A DNA stretch of 64,000 nucleotides from Zantedeschia hybrid cultivar. Taxonomy: Eukaryota > Streptophyta > Magnoliopsida > Alismatales > Araceae. Within the stretch, counting starts at the first letter, position 1; every line of letters starts with the position of its first letter. Where the stretch lies: the NCBI GenBank assembly GCA_030544215.1, contig JARZZO010000014.1, positions 17,766,234 to 17,830,233 on the forward strand, in the 5' to 3' direction. The notes beneath the pieces are model-generated. The model saw only the letters and a program-made list of their open reading frames with translations. It did no database searches and had not been told where the DNA came from. The position numbers were made by a program, and so were the translations under genes. Shown here piece by piece: positions 54,601 through 64,000 of the stretch.

Positions 54601-57580
54601 TGGGTTTATCTCGGACTTCTGGGGTCTTTGGCTCTCAGAGTAGAGCAAATCGGGTGTCTTTATGGTAGGAGTTCATTTCGTATCATCGGCAACAAAGGAA
54701 GCCTTGGTGCCTTGGTGGGGATTTCAATGCCATTACTTCTTTAGATGAAAGTAATGGCAGCTCTGACAATCCGAGGGACATGGAGGATTTCAGAGACTTC
54801 ATTTAGGAGGCCGCTCTCTTCGACATCCTTACTTCTAATTGTGCTTTCACTTTGTCCAATTCCAGGGACCGACCCTCTCTCTCCAGGTTGGATCGCTTTT
54901 TGGTTATTGTTGACTTGGAAGACCACTTTCTCTTCACACAGGCTGAGTGTATGACAAGGACAGGGTCAGACCACAAACTTATTCTTCTTCGGGCTCATTC
55001 TTCTATGTACAGAAGGCCGAGATTCAGATTTGAGAAGTATTGGCTTAAAGACGAGATCTTTATGGACCTATTTCCAGAGTATGGATGGAACCTGGGCAGC
55101 GTTCTAATGCTATCGCATGCCTGCTATGTAAGCTCAAGGCTGTGGCTAGAGCTCTTATTCAGTGGAGTGCTTTTGGAACCCTCCTAGGGAAACTGGTGAA
55201 GGACAACATCCTGCAATAGTTGGAAGCTATGGATGCTCTCGAGAAGGTTGGACCATAGTTGTCAATCTCGTCCCGTCCTAGTGAGAGAATGGGATGAGAC
55301 AATTTCTGGCCTGTCCCAGTCTATCCTGGCCCGTCCTAGCTTGCCCTGGTTTGTCCTGGCCCGTCTTGGCTTGTCCCAGTTTGTCCTGGCCCGTCCCGGC
55401 CTTTCCCAACTAGAATTTATATTTTTACATGAGATTTTCCTAAGTACTTAAGCTCCTTGTAAACTTATTTTGGGGGTTTCATTTGATAAATATACTCATC
55501 TATAAACCCATAAATCTATCCTCAATGCTTCTATTGCATTAATTTTGTGTTATTTATTTATGTATTCATATGTTTATCTTCATATTATTTATTGTATACG
55601 TATATCTTATATTTGTTGGCATATGTATGGAAAAAATTTCAGGACGGGACACCGGAATTGTTCGGGACATTGGGACGTCCCATCCCAGTAGAAAAACAGG
55701 ACATGGACTAGGACGGGATTGACAACTATGGGCATGACTACTTGATGTGGAAGACAAGAGGCACATGGATAAACTCAAAGTTGACTTTACAGAGCTTCTT
55801 CTTAAAGAGATCTTTTGGAAACAAGGATTCAGAGAGAGATGGATCAAGGAGGGGGGCCATAACACTGCATATTTTCAGCGGGTGGCCTTAGGCAACATAA
55901 GTCTCAATCATATCCACAACTTTAAGGATGGGGATCAATTCCTTACCCATCGCCTCCACATTAGGTAGCATGTGCAACATTTCTATGCTAGGTTGTCTGA
56001 AGAGAAGGATTTTTGGAGACCCTCTCTGGCCCAAGACCTCCTCCCTATTATTTCGGAAGAGGAGAGGGCGGATTTATCATCCATCCCCATTCTCAGAGGA
56101 GGAGATCAGGAAATCTGCCTTTGCTCTTGCTGGTGACAAAGCCCTAGGTCCTGATGGTTTCCCATTGTTTTTTTTTCAACACTGTTGGGACATCATTAAG
56201 CTTGACTTGCTCGATGCCTTCTTTGGTTTATGGGAAGGTAAGGTCCATTAAGAGGAATTAATAAGACGTTCCTTATGTTGATTCCTAAGAACATTGGTGT
56301 ATCTCATCGGCTACTTTTGTTGTTCTATTCAATGGCAAGCCTACTTCTTTTTTCCATAGTAGAAGAGGACTTCGTCAAGGCGATCCCATGTCTTTCTTCT
56401 CTTCATTCTTATGGCAAACATATTGAGCAGGATGTGGGAGAGATCTGAGGTTGTAGGTCTCATCTGGGGATTCCAGATCACATAGACATGCATGCATATT
56501 TCTCACTTACACTAAGTTGATGTGTTGAAACATTTTCTTAGCAAAAAAAAATGAAACAGAAAGGGGAAAAGAAGGGCAAGAGAACAAAAAAAGAAAAAAA
56601 AGAAGAGAGGGTGTGGGGAGCCAACCAGTGGCTCCCCCCCATTGGCCAGCCAGCTGGCGGCTGCTGGCAGCCCCTCACCGGTGGGCAGGCTGCCAGCAGC
56701 TGGCAGCCCTCCACCGGTGGGGGGTGCCACCGGCTCCCCACCTTCCTCCTTTTCCCCCTCCTTGCCTCCTTTTCCACCCCCATTGCCTCCTTTTCCACCC
56801 CCATTGCCTCCTTTTCAAGCCTCCCATCTCCCTATAAATACCCCCCTAGGGCCGGCTGTGAAAATGCACACAGGGACACACAGAGAGCAAGAAAAAAAAA
56901 GAAAGGGAGAAAGCTCTGCAGATTTTTAAAGCTTGTAATTTTTCTATGTGTGTGAAGAAAAAAGTATGATGATGATAAATAAAAAATCTGGTTTCTCCAT
57001 ATTGGTTGGAGGGCCAAAAGACTCTATGTTAAATAGTTTATGTTTTTTCATATATTGATTGTATGTTAGTTTAGTTGGTTCATCCATATCGGTTGGATGA
57101 CCATATATTCTTGTTAATCAATCTAAAACAAAGAAAATAAGAGGTGGTTCTTCCATACTGGTTATAATCAATCTAAAACAAAGAAAATAAGAGGTGGTTC
57201 TTCCATACTGGTTGGTCGGCCATATGTTAATCAATCCCAAAACAAAAATACTAATTTAATTTGGTTCTTCCATACAGGTTGGTTGTCCATTAATCAATTT
57301 AAACATAAAAGATGAAAAATCTGGTTCATCCTCATCGATGGGGGGACCAAAGTTCCATATAAAAAAGAAAAAGATTTGTTTCATTTTTAATAAAATTACC
57401 ATAAGATTATAGGGTTCTCTCTTACTGGTAGAGCGGCCATATAATCTAAGGATTATTTTATTAAGAATAGACTATATTAAATAATGTTTTGTAAGATTAA
57501 TCTAACTAACTACTTCATATTAATAAAAAAATTGGTTCACCCTCATCATTGGGATGACCGAAGTGTTAAAAATAAAATAA

Positions 57581-57619
<39 letters not shown>

Positions 57620-60600
57620 AATAAAAATGAGGTTCATTCATACTAGTTGAATGGCCTAAGTTTAATGATCCTATCCTATTATTGGATTGCTCACTTCGTT
57701 AATGGTTCACTCTTATCGGTAGAGTGACCAAAAGTTATAATTATTTGTTCATCCCTATCGATAGGATAACCAGTGACTTTTATAGTTCTATCCTAATTGG
57801 GAGACATGTTACGAAGTCATAGTTAACCTATTCATACCAATAAGAATAATTTTTTGTTCATTTTATATCGATGGGGTAACCATCAACTAAAGTGGTTCTT
57901 TCCTATCGATGGGATTGGCCATTAAATTAAGGTCTATTCATATTGGTTGGATAATCTATAAAAAATAAAATAATGACAAAGAGGTTCATTCATACTGGTT
58001 AAATGACTTAAGTTTAGTGGTTTTATCCTATTGTTAGATTGCCCACTTGGTTAATGGTTCACTCTTATCAGTAGAGTGACCAAATGTTATAATTATTAGT
58101 TCATCCCTATCGATAGGGTAACCAATGACTTTTATGGTTCTGTCCTACTGGTGGGTAGGCTACGAAGTCGTGGTTAACTTATTCATAGAAGGATTAATAA
58201 GAATGATCTTTTGTTCATTTTTATATCAACGAGGTAACTATCAACTAAAGTGGTTCTTTCCTACTGGTGGATTGACCCTTAAACTCTGGCTCATTCATAT
58301 TGGTTGAATGGCCTAAAAATAATTGGTGGTTCCTTCATATTGGTTGAAGGACCATTAATGAACATTCTTGAATATGTGGTGGTCCATCATGTCCCATTGT
58401 TTAAGGACATCCTTTAAATAGTCTGCATCTTTTCAAAAGAATTCAAAAATCCTTTAAGTATCCTTTAAAAGATATCTCATGAATCTTTCTAATAAAGGAA
58501 CAAAAAGAATGACTTGCATGTTCGCATCAAATCTTGCTTATTTCCTGCTTTCTCTAAGTCTTATTGGATGGTTAATCAAGGGTTACTAATCATTGATTGA
58601 TGTAATTAATACTGACCGAGGTCAGTGGGGAGATGTTAAGAATATGGATCCATAATCGATTCGGAAATAATTTAGACTTTGAGGATTAATCCTAAAAGTC
58701 TACCTAAAAGAAAAGAGAATATATTTTCAAAACTAAAAATTCTCTTCTCAAATTAAGATTTCCACAAAGGTTTCAAAATCCTCAAAAAGATTTTTCAAAA
58801 TCGAAATAGGATTGAGGATCTTTCAAAAAGGAAGTCTCACATGATGATACCATCATTTTCTTATCAGAGGAGAAAGATCACTTGTTTACCACCAGGATTA
58901 TACTAGAACTGTCAGACGGGTGAATGGTCTTAAAGTGAATTACTAGAAGAGCCATTTGATCAGGATTAACATTGAGGAGAGAGAGCTTCAGAGAGCCACT
59001 TGGATACTTGTATGCCAACAGGGCGTCTTTCCTATATCCTATTTGGCGCGCCCTCTCTCTCCGAGAGCCTTATTGTGTAGAGATTGGGATGCTATTGTCC
59101 ACAGGTTCAAGCACAGGTTAGCTGGTTGGAAAGGGAGACTCCTTTGTTATGGGGGGAGACTGGTCTTTGCCAATCAGTCTTGGATAATCTCCTTATTTAT
59201 TTCTTGTCTGTCTTCAGGATTTCACTTACTATGACTAAAAGACTACAAGTATTACAAGTGAAGTTCTTTTGGCATGGTAGCGGGGATCCTTACAATGGGG
59301 GCTTTGCTATTAAATAGAGTAGAGTGTGCAAGAGCAAGGAGAATGGGGGGATGGGTCTGAAGAATATTAATGACTTCTACCTTGCTCTTGTTTGCAAGTG
59401 ATTGTGGAAGTTGGTAAGCACTGAGATTGGATTATGGTGGGATCTCATTTCTCAAAAGTACTATGACCATGCTCAAAGTTGGGATGTTGCTCTTACCACT
59501 TTGTATAATGTCTCCTTTGGATGGAAGGGTATCCTCCAGCGCACGGATATCATGAAAGCAGGTGCTAAGATCATAGTGGGAAACAGCCGGAGGCGTCTTT
59601 TTTAGGTGGACAAGTGGTGTGCATCTTGTCCTCTCCAACTGTTATTCCGACACCTTTTTGCCATTGCTCAGGACCAATCATCCACTGTGAAGCAACTCTA
59701 CACACCTGACTGGTCTGCTACTTCTTGGAACCTTACTTTTAGAAGACTCCTAAAAGATGAAAAGATTGATGATCTGCTGCTGCTCTTGGAACTCTTGCAC
59801 TTGTGCTATCTAGAACCTAATATCATGGATAGTTGGTTTTGGGTGTGGTCTTCCTCGAGGACTTTTTCAGTGCAGTCCGCCTATTGTTATATTGCTGATG
59901 GGGGCCTTAAAGTCCCCTTTGCTAGCAGTGTTCGGAAACCAAAGAGCCCTCTTAAAGTGAAGATCCTATTGTGGAGAGCATTGTTGAAGAGGCTCCCCTC
60001 TTGTGATAGGCTTTCCAGATTCCTCAATGCGGTTAATACTACGTGTTCTCTTTGTGGGGTGGCAGAAGAATCTTGTGATTCATCTCTTTTCCTATTGCTC
60101 TTTCGCTAGTGAGGTTTGGCAGCTCATCCTTCGGCCTCTTTAGTGTGAAGATCGACTTTTTGGTTTTGTGGAGCGGCTTATTCGCTATTGGGGGAGACCT
60201 TGGCCATGCAAAGGAGACCGGATTATATGGTGGCGGATCCTCCATAGTCCTTACTACAATTTGGGCCCTTTGGTCAGAGAGAAATATACACATCTTTAAA
60301 AGAGAAGCTTTCACCGCTGAGAAAGTTGCTTCTTTTGTTAGTGAGAGACTGAGGGAGTGGGTTTCCCTTTCTTATAATGTGAACCAAAGTAACTCCTCAT
60401 GTTTTTGCTTTCTTGAAGGGAATTGATGGAGAGCTTTACCTAATGGGGTTTTGTAAAGGGGGAGTTTTTGTTTTGTATCTTCCTTACATGTTTTTTTGGA
60501 AGGTGACATGAAGCCACAATTCATTAAAATGATATAAATAAGAACATAATCCAAAAAAAAAAAACCCTTCTGGGGCCCCACCAGTCCAAACCCCAACCAC

Positions 60601-63443
60601 TTTGATAGGAGAATAAGAGAAGAATAAGGGGTCTTATTCCTAGAATAAGGCTAATTCTAGTTTGATAGGCAGAATAGGTTATACTGCATCAGAATTGCTT
60701 ATTCCCTGGATAAGGAGAATAAGCAATTCCACCCTAGACCCAAGAATTGCTTATTCTGTCTAGTCCGTCTATTCCGCCAGTGGGCCCCACACCACTATCA
60801 AAGTGAATCGTCCCTTATTCTGGTATAAGTAATTTCGGTATAAGTAATTCCAGATAACCCATTCTGCTATCAAAGTGGGGTTAGCTACAATCACTGAGAG
60901 GAATGGAGAGAACAACCCTCATTACATAGGAAAGGCAACTGGTTTATCAAAGGAATAAACCACACGGACACAAGAGCAAAACAGTCAAGAAATAAAAAGC
61001 TTCCACCGCCGAGCTCTCAATAAAAGATCAGAGCATCTATCTTGAGCAAGACCCTGCTTTGCTCCAATCATCTACCCAGTTAATAGCCCTCTTCAAAAAA
61101 TAAATGTCGTATGAAAATCATCTTTAAATCTTCTGCTGTTTCTCTCAAACCATGCAGCCCACAACATTGCCAGACTTGTACATGCTCTCTTACTTTTTAA
61201 TTTTATGATAAATATGGTACCATCCACTTACAAAAAAAATATTTTTCAATGAATCAACTTCTTTTAAGGATCTCTATCAGAGTTTCCTGATCTCTCAAGA
61301 TCTCCGAAAGATCCCCAGAGCTCTTCTTTCTAACTTGCCAAGGTGCGTCTAGTAGGAGGGGGGGGGGGGGGGGAACCATCCAGAAAACCTTTGGCTTTAC
61401 AACCTTCAGAATTTTTTTTCCTGACAAATCTGTTTATGGTTTCTCTCTCCAGTACGTCAATTGATAAGCCCAAAATACCTGTTTGCGAGTTAGTAGTCCT
61501 GCATGGAAGTAGTTCTGCACACTAGTGTAACTTCTCCTGAATGGCATGGCCCCAGCACTTTGGATCCATTACAGTTGATTTTCAGCTCTGTGACAATCTC
61601 TAATACTGCTACTAGCTTCTCCAAGTTTGTCACGTGTTCCATTGTAAAGATGAGTGTCATCTGCAATTCTCCACGTTCATGAGCTAGATAACATTGCTTC
61701 CATTGAGCACATCTTCCAGAAGGTCAGTGTCTACTGCTTACTTCCCTACCAAAATATGGACCTGTCCCACCGGTAGCATCGACGAAGGGCCTTATTGTTT
61801 AAGATTGTTAATTGCAAAGCATCCACTTGTCTGACCATAAAATAGTGCACGCTCTTACACTTGAAGCAGTCTGCATCCATCAAGTTTCTGTGGAAAAATT
61901 CCCTGGTTTTCCATGCCTCTTCTACCCAAACAAAATCTGCTTGAAGTTTTGATGTTAAATATATTAGAGGGAATATGTGGCAGTTGTTGCTGTTCCATAA
62001 GCATGAGCTTTTCTTGTTGAGTGGGCAGCCTGGCTTGAGACCCAGATCATATAAGAGGCTTCTTCACTGATGTTCTATCTTTATGACTGTTTGACATGCT
62101 TCTTCAAAATTATACAACTTTACCTCTCAATGGATTTCAGGTTTAAGGCCTGGTCTGAATTGAGAGAGCACATGGCAGCACTTGTCTTTGTCAATTCAGT
62201 GAGAAACAATAAACTTATGGACTGCTCCGTATGTCTACCTTGACGAAGAAATAACAGTTCAAAAATATGATCGTCAAATATGTGAAATCACTCAACCATG
62301 GCTTTGTCCTTCTGCTGGTAACTTGTCAATGCTTCATCTTTTGCAAGTGATCTTGAGACTTTGATAAATTTGACAATGTCCACTCAAACTTCATTTTCAC
62401 AAACTATAGGTTAATATCATCTTGCCGGTCATGCTAAAACAATTCTCTAGCATAAATAAAATACCATGTTTCCAGAAATTGAAGTGGAAAATTGAAGTAT
62501 AACATGTGGTATATAATTCATAAAGACTTGGATTGCAGCTTTGGTGGCTAATAATACAAGAGTGGGTAGACTTTGATATTTGATCATGTTGAACGTCAAA
62601 TAATATGCAATGATTACATAGGGAGTTAACAGTTAAGGGCTGCATATATGCATTTTATTTTATTATTATTATCATTTTTTTTTTTTGGGGGGGGGGGGGT
62701 GTTCTGCTGGTGGATAGGGAGTTTTCTACATATACAATGATTATGTAGGGCGGACCTGGGAGCAATGGTTAGGTTGGCCCATTTGTGACCTGGAGGTCAG
62801 GGTTCGAACCAAGGAAACAGCTTCTCTGCTTAGCAAGAGTAAGGCTGCATACATCGACCATTCCCCATAACCTGCAAGTGGCAGGAACCTTGTGCACTGG
62901 GTATGCTGTTCTTTTGCATGTATGCATTTTATAGGAGTTTTCTGCATATATGAGGTTCTTTAGGGGGTTATTTGCTAACATCCCTATTATTTTTGGTTTC
63001 CATTCACTTTTCTCACTGCTTAGTTGTTATTGTACTCATGTAATTATTATTTTTGGTCATGAGTTGCATTAACTTTACATTCTTATTGCAAACAGGGTTG
63101 CCCTGTTGCTATCATGAAAATGATAAAGTTGATATTTAGAGAGTTACTTATGCTCACTTCATGTACTTCTACTCGCAGTTTATCATTGGTGATGGGAACA
63201 ATATGTTTGACTTCACATATGTCGAAAATGTTGCCCATGGGCATATATGTGCCGAGAAAGCTCTTGCTTCAGGAGTGAATGGCACCAAAGTGGCAGGACA
63301 GGTACTGATTTTTGTTGTTCCATTCTCTGTTGGTAAAGCTGTCATAATGTGATTTACATGTAGGCTTACTTCATAACAAATATGGAACCAATCAAATTCT
63401 GGGAGTTCATCTCACGGATTCTCGAAGGACTTGGATACGAAAG
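42644..63443 (+). CDS. 3-beta-hydroxysteroid dehydrogenase/C4-decarboxylase (partial, six exons in window)
   Basis: The family is a short-chain dehydrogenase of the endoplasmic reticulum that oxidises and decarboxylates 4-carboxysterols during C4 demethylation in sterol synthesis. Exons: 42644-42890, 43316-43405, 43519-43652, 43760-43930, 63179-63301 and 63364-63443, all with GT-AG borders and consistent phase. Motifs in order: nucleotide-binding VTGGRGFAARHLVE, AAPDSSINNHQLHYSVN, GTKNVIDACIE, LIYTSSPSVVFDG, the catalytic YSETK, CCIRPSSIFGPGDKL, FIIGDGNNMFDFTYVENVAHGH and AYFITNMEPIKFWEF. Usual family members have HNDSYS where this has FNDSYS. The start follows a GA tract. The gene runs past the window end, so about 265 codons are seen; some family members carry a C-terminal reticulon domain, which cannot be checked. 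Intron 4 is 19,248 bp. Confidence 0.93.
43931..45907. other. Intron sequence before the LTR element
   Basis: Mostly unrecognised. A G-rich patch lies at about 44360-44400. From about 44640 words such as GGTTAATCAAGGG (in reverse) recur that are also found near 58560, so part of it is probably a minus-oriented relative of the element at 56530-58880. A loosely repeated block with ATTTTGGTCATTTT and GATTTTTACAGATTTTT spans 45000-45430. Confidence 0.45.
45568..45732. repeat. Degenerate GATCGG repeat
   Basis: About a dozen copies of CGGATCGG / CCGATCC-like words on both strands in 165 bp. Low-complexity, self-complementary and CG-rich against an AT-rich background. Confidence 0.8.
45908..46319 (+). 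repeat. 5' LTR of the non-autonomous element
   Basis: 412 bp, about 96-97% identical to the 3' LTR by eye, which indicates a fairly recent insertion. It contains CTCCCTATATATGTATGCG, a plausible TATA region, about 230 bp before its end. Confidence 0.9.
46501..46550 (+). repeat. GAA microsatellite inside the LTR element
   Basis: About sixteen GAA units. It explains the poly-Glu and poly-Phe frames predicted across it on either strand. Confidence 0.92.
47182..47431 (+). repeat. 125-bp tandem duplication inside the LTR element
   Basis: Copies 47182-47306 and 47307-47431 start GGACTTCGATTCGCGCGCC and are nearly identical. More diverged echoes (CGAGGACAC, GTTGGACTCG and CCGACTTGTCTCGTTTTATG-like words) continue to about 47800, so the interior appears to have grown by repeated duplication. 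Confidence 0.85.
48769..49179 (+). repeat. 3' LTR of the non-autonomous element
   Basis: 411 bp, preceded by the purine run GGGGAGAT and followed by CTTAG. It differs from the 5' LTR at a small number of single bases. Confidence 0.9.
49185..50420 (-). other. Minus-oriented relative of the hairpin-array element, with low-complexity blocks
   Basis: 49260-49355 contains two units of the hairpin family seen at 57-58.4 kb, in reverse (CATCC...GGATG and ACTC...GAGT). The GGGGG/CCACCGGTGGG-rich block to about 50090 resembles 56620-56740 in reverse. The CTGCTGCCGCTGCTCTG repeat (50098-50172) and TTTGGGCTG/GGACTGG words (50220-50350) are degenerate tandem repeats. The LTR element at 45908 inserted into this sequence. 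Confidence 0.55.
50421..51510. other. Intron sequence, nothing recognised
   Basis: AT-rich with no repeat partner in the window, no domain-bearing frame and no RNA gene that I can identify. Confidence 0.5.
51519..52641. mobile_element. hAT-like non-autonomous element with subterminal GGCG repeats
   Basis: Imperfect terminal inverted repeats (CTATGTAGTCAGAGGCG at the left; CTCTGTTATCAAAGGCG read inward at the right, 13 of 17 matching). Flanking 8-mers are GTCCACCG (51511-51518) and GTCCACTG (52642-52649), 7 of 8 matching. Both subterminal regions are packed with GCCTAGGCG/AGGCGC words, as in many hAT elements. The centre is a minisatellite and there is no transposase frame. Confidence 0.8.
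51730..52115. repeat. GA-rich minisatellite in the hAT-like element
   Basis: Built from two modules, GAGAGACAGAGAAGGAGGGA and GTGCGAGAGAGACAGAGAGA, in varying order. All the long open frames predicted here on both strands (up to 218 residues of SLSL or RERQ words) come from this repeat and are not genes. Confidence 0.93.
52650..54335. other. Intron sequence with one diverged tandem duplication
   Basis: Two diverged copies of about 145 bp (about 53390-53535 and 53540-53700) share TCCACRCCCTCCAA, TTTGTTGAGAG and CACAGATCAGTCC. Nothing else is recognised. Confidence 0.5.
54340..56480 (+). pseudogene. L1-type LINE remnant: endonuclease and start of reverse transcriptase
   Basis: Readable pieces in order: FCIEESKCADDCETIM (start of the endonuclease), GGDFNAITSLDESNGSS, LSRLDRFLV, TGSDHKLILL, then LLKEIFWKQGFRERWIKEGG and NTAYFQRVALGN, then DKALGPDGFPLFFFQHCWD and RGLRQGDPMSFF of the RT. 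Several frameshifts and stops separate them. A MITE interrupts the coding region at 55254-55730 and a larger element cuts it near 56530. The C-terminal half resumes near 58905. Same strand as the host gene. Confidence 0.85.
55254..55730. mobile_element. MITE with GTCCTGGCCC subterminal repeats, inside the LINE
   Basis: Terminal inverted repeats CATAGTTGTCAATC...CGTCCTAGT at both ends; the left one has a five-base extra. A CCTGGCCCGTC-type word repeats six or more times near the left end, and matching GGGAC words lie near the right. The LINE frame continues across the site if it is removed. The flanking 8-mers match at only five of eight positions, so the superfamily (hAT likely) is uncertain. 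Confidence 0.8.
56530..58880 (+). mobile_element. Unclassified element carrying a hairpin array, inserted in the LINE
   Basis: This 2.3-kb block interrupts the LINE reverse transcriptase. Its first 400 bp are GC-rich with CCACCGGTGGG words, followed by TATAAATACCCCCCTAGG (56833 region) that looks like a TATA box, then the hairpin array, then AT-rich sequence to about 58880. Related sequence lies in reverse at 44.6-50.1 kb. No coding region is recognised and I could not fix its ends or a target duplication, so LTR fragment or other origin remains open. Confidence 0.5.
56990..58353. repeat. Array of about twenty short hairpins with covarying arms
   Basis: Each unit has the form GGTTC, an arm, a loop like ATATCGGTT or TATCGGT, the opposite arm and GRCC. 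Clear units: 57077-57102 (CATCC/GGATG), about 57631 (CATTC/GAATG), about 57702 and about 58047 (CACTC/GAGTG), about 58288 (CATTC/GAATG) and 58328-58353 (CCTTC/GAAGG). Spacing is irregular, about 40-75 bp. Some units have lost pairing (about 57193 and 57262). Confidence 0.85.
58905..60426 (+). pseudogene. L1-type LINE remnant: end of RT, connector and zf-RVT region
   Basis: Contains NGLKVNY, FPISYLARPLS, RLAGWKGRLLCYGGRLVFANQ, QVKFFWHGS, WWDLISQKYY and the C-terminal zinc-binding region (KVKILLWRALLKRLPSCDRL, CSLCGVAEES) followed by a WSERNIHIFKRE stretch. Stops and frameshifts interrupt it. An A run at 60553-60564 is a likely poly(A) tail, so 54340-60564 is one LINE insertion split by two later elements. 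Confidence 0.88.
60597..60880. mobile_element. MITE of 284 bp
   Basis: Terminal inverted repeats CCACTTTGATAG-N-AGAAT at both ends. The interior repeats AATAAG/CTTATT words and can fold on itself. The target duplication is not certain, so the superfamily is not assigned. Confidence 0.8.
60960..61700 (-). pseudogene. Second L1-type LINE remnant, minus strand
   Basis: On the minus strand, LQMTLIFTMEHVTNLEKLV and LEIVTELKINCNGSKVLG match the region around the RT active site (FADDTLIF changed to LQMTLIF), and further on LAMLWAAWFERNSRRFKDD matches the region after the zinc-binding domain. The parts between are deleted or scrambled. It is older and more damaged than the plus-strand LINE. Confidence 0.6.
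61701..62740. other. Intron sequence, nothing recognised
   Basis: No domain-bearing frame or repeat partner. Homopolymer runs of T and G occur at 62678-62700. Confidence 0.5.
62748..62915 (+). mobile_element. Au-like SINE
   Basis: It contains GGACCTGGGAGCAATGGTTA near the 5' end with an A-box-like region, TTGTGACCTGGAGGTCAGG and GGTTCGAACC (B box), then GGAAACAGCTTCTCT, GTAAGGCTGC and GTGCACTGGG, in the order known for the plant Au SINE family. It ends in a short T-rich stretch. It is a tRNA-derived, polymerase III type retroposon, not a tRNA gene. Confidence 0.85.
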
Positions 63444-64000
63444 GTATGAATTAAGTTTCGAGAGTTTTATGTTTTTCATTTGTTTACCTTTCAGCTCAGT
63501 ACTTGTTCCACATATCTATTTTCTATCAATTTTTGATGCCCTCTAATTTTGTCAGAAAATTTAGGAGTAGTCACTGTTCCATACAAATGAAAAAGAGGTT
63601 GCTTGTAGAATTATTTTATGCAATGGTAAACCTTCCCCCCAAAAGGTAAATCATCCATTAAAATTTCCACTAAAAGGTTCCTGAGACACTAATATCATGC
63701 CCATCTAAAATACAGTATCACTTGACATGTATTCTATTGGTTTATCATCCATTCACTGTGTAGTATCCACTCAAGCACATTTTTCTGTCTACCCTTCAGA
63801 TCACCAAGTGGTGCATCTCCTGTGATGAAAATTCTATCCCTTTCCTGATATTCCTGTCCAAAACTGCTCTCTATATGCAACCATCTCAACCCATCTCTCT
63901 CTCTCTCTCTCTCTCTCTCTTGACTGGACGGTGCCTGCGGGAAACCTTCGCAGGGGCTGGGGGCATCTCTCAGACCAGACACCCAAGTATATCGGGTAAA
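63444..64000 (+). other. Intron 6 of the sterol dehydrogenase gene, to the window end
   Basis: It begins at the donor GTATGAATT after exon 6. No later exon is recognised before the window ends. A TC dinucleotide tract lies at about 63895-63920. Confidence 0.75.

Larger units (their letters stand above)
43931..63178 (+). other. Giant intron 4 (19,248 bp) of the sterol dehydrogenase gene
   Basis: The donor is AAG/GTGAGA and the acceptor CTACTCGCAG/TTT; exons 4 and 5 join in phase 0 to read GKSK-FIIGDG, as expected for the family. The intron contains an LTR element with target duplications, a hAT-type element, LINE pieces on both strands, MITEs, an Au-like SINE and a hairpin array, all listed separately. 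Confidence 0.9.

Noticed and set aside
62748..62915. A tRNA gene, because of the B-box-like GGTTCGAACC.
   Set aside because: There is no cloverleaf, and the surrounding words follow the Au SINE order.

Overview
This window is nuclear DNA from a flowering plant. The evidence is spliceosomal introns with GT-AG ends, a coiled-coil NB-ARC-LRR resistance gene, a plant sterol dehydrogenase gene, Ty3 elements of the Tat type, hAT and other short DNA elements, plant L1 LINE remnants and an Au-like SINE. The resistance gene has GC-rich coding sequence, and one intron of the sterol gene is about 19 kb, so this is a TE-rich, probably large genome. I cannot name the species from sequence alone.

Layout. 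1-4.4 kb is intergenic DNA with a foldback element and a hAT-type element. 4.69-7.95 kb is one intact single-exon CNL resistance gene. 8.06-8.70 kb is another hAT-type element. 9.75-10.77, 12.96-13.37 and about 39.6 kb are pieces of one degraded gypsy-type transposon protein, split by LTR insertions. 13.37-39.59 kb reads as one solo LTR (family B) filled by later insertions: a solo LTR C (itself holding a solo LTR A), a head-to-head pair of Tat-type Ty3 elements (17.4-35.7 kb), and a second solo LTR B. Matching 5-bp target duplications support most of these steps. The right-hand Tat copy carries two antisense, intron-containing genes (a plant mobile domain protein and a DUF7745-like protein) between pol and the LTR; the left copy lacks that block. 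39.6-42.4 kb is AT-rich DNA with another solo LTR. 42.64 kb to the window end is the 5' part of a 3-beta-hydroxysteroid dehydrogenase/C4-decarboxylase gene: four exons, then a 19,248-bp intron full of mobile DNA, then two more exons; it continues beyond the window.

The most striking unexplained signal is a 32-bp interrupted palindrome, TRAAANRCGTC, then exactly 10 variable bases, then GACGYNTTTYA. I counted more than 40 copies by eye between 10.9 and 39.5 kb, in three unrelated LTR families and in the non-coding parts of the Tat elements. In LTR A it forms a four-step ladder spaced mostly at 86-89 bp. A second unusual structure is an array of about twenty hairpins at 57.0-58.4 kb, inside the giant intron, whose arms change together.

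Apart from the resistance gene and the sterol gene, I see no intact host gene. All retrotransposon genes here carry stops, frameshifts or deletions.
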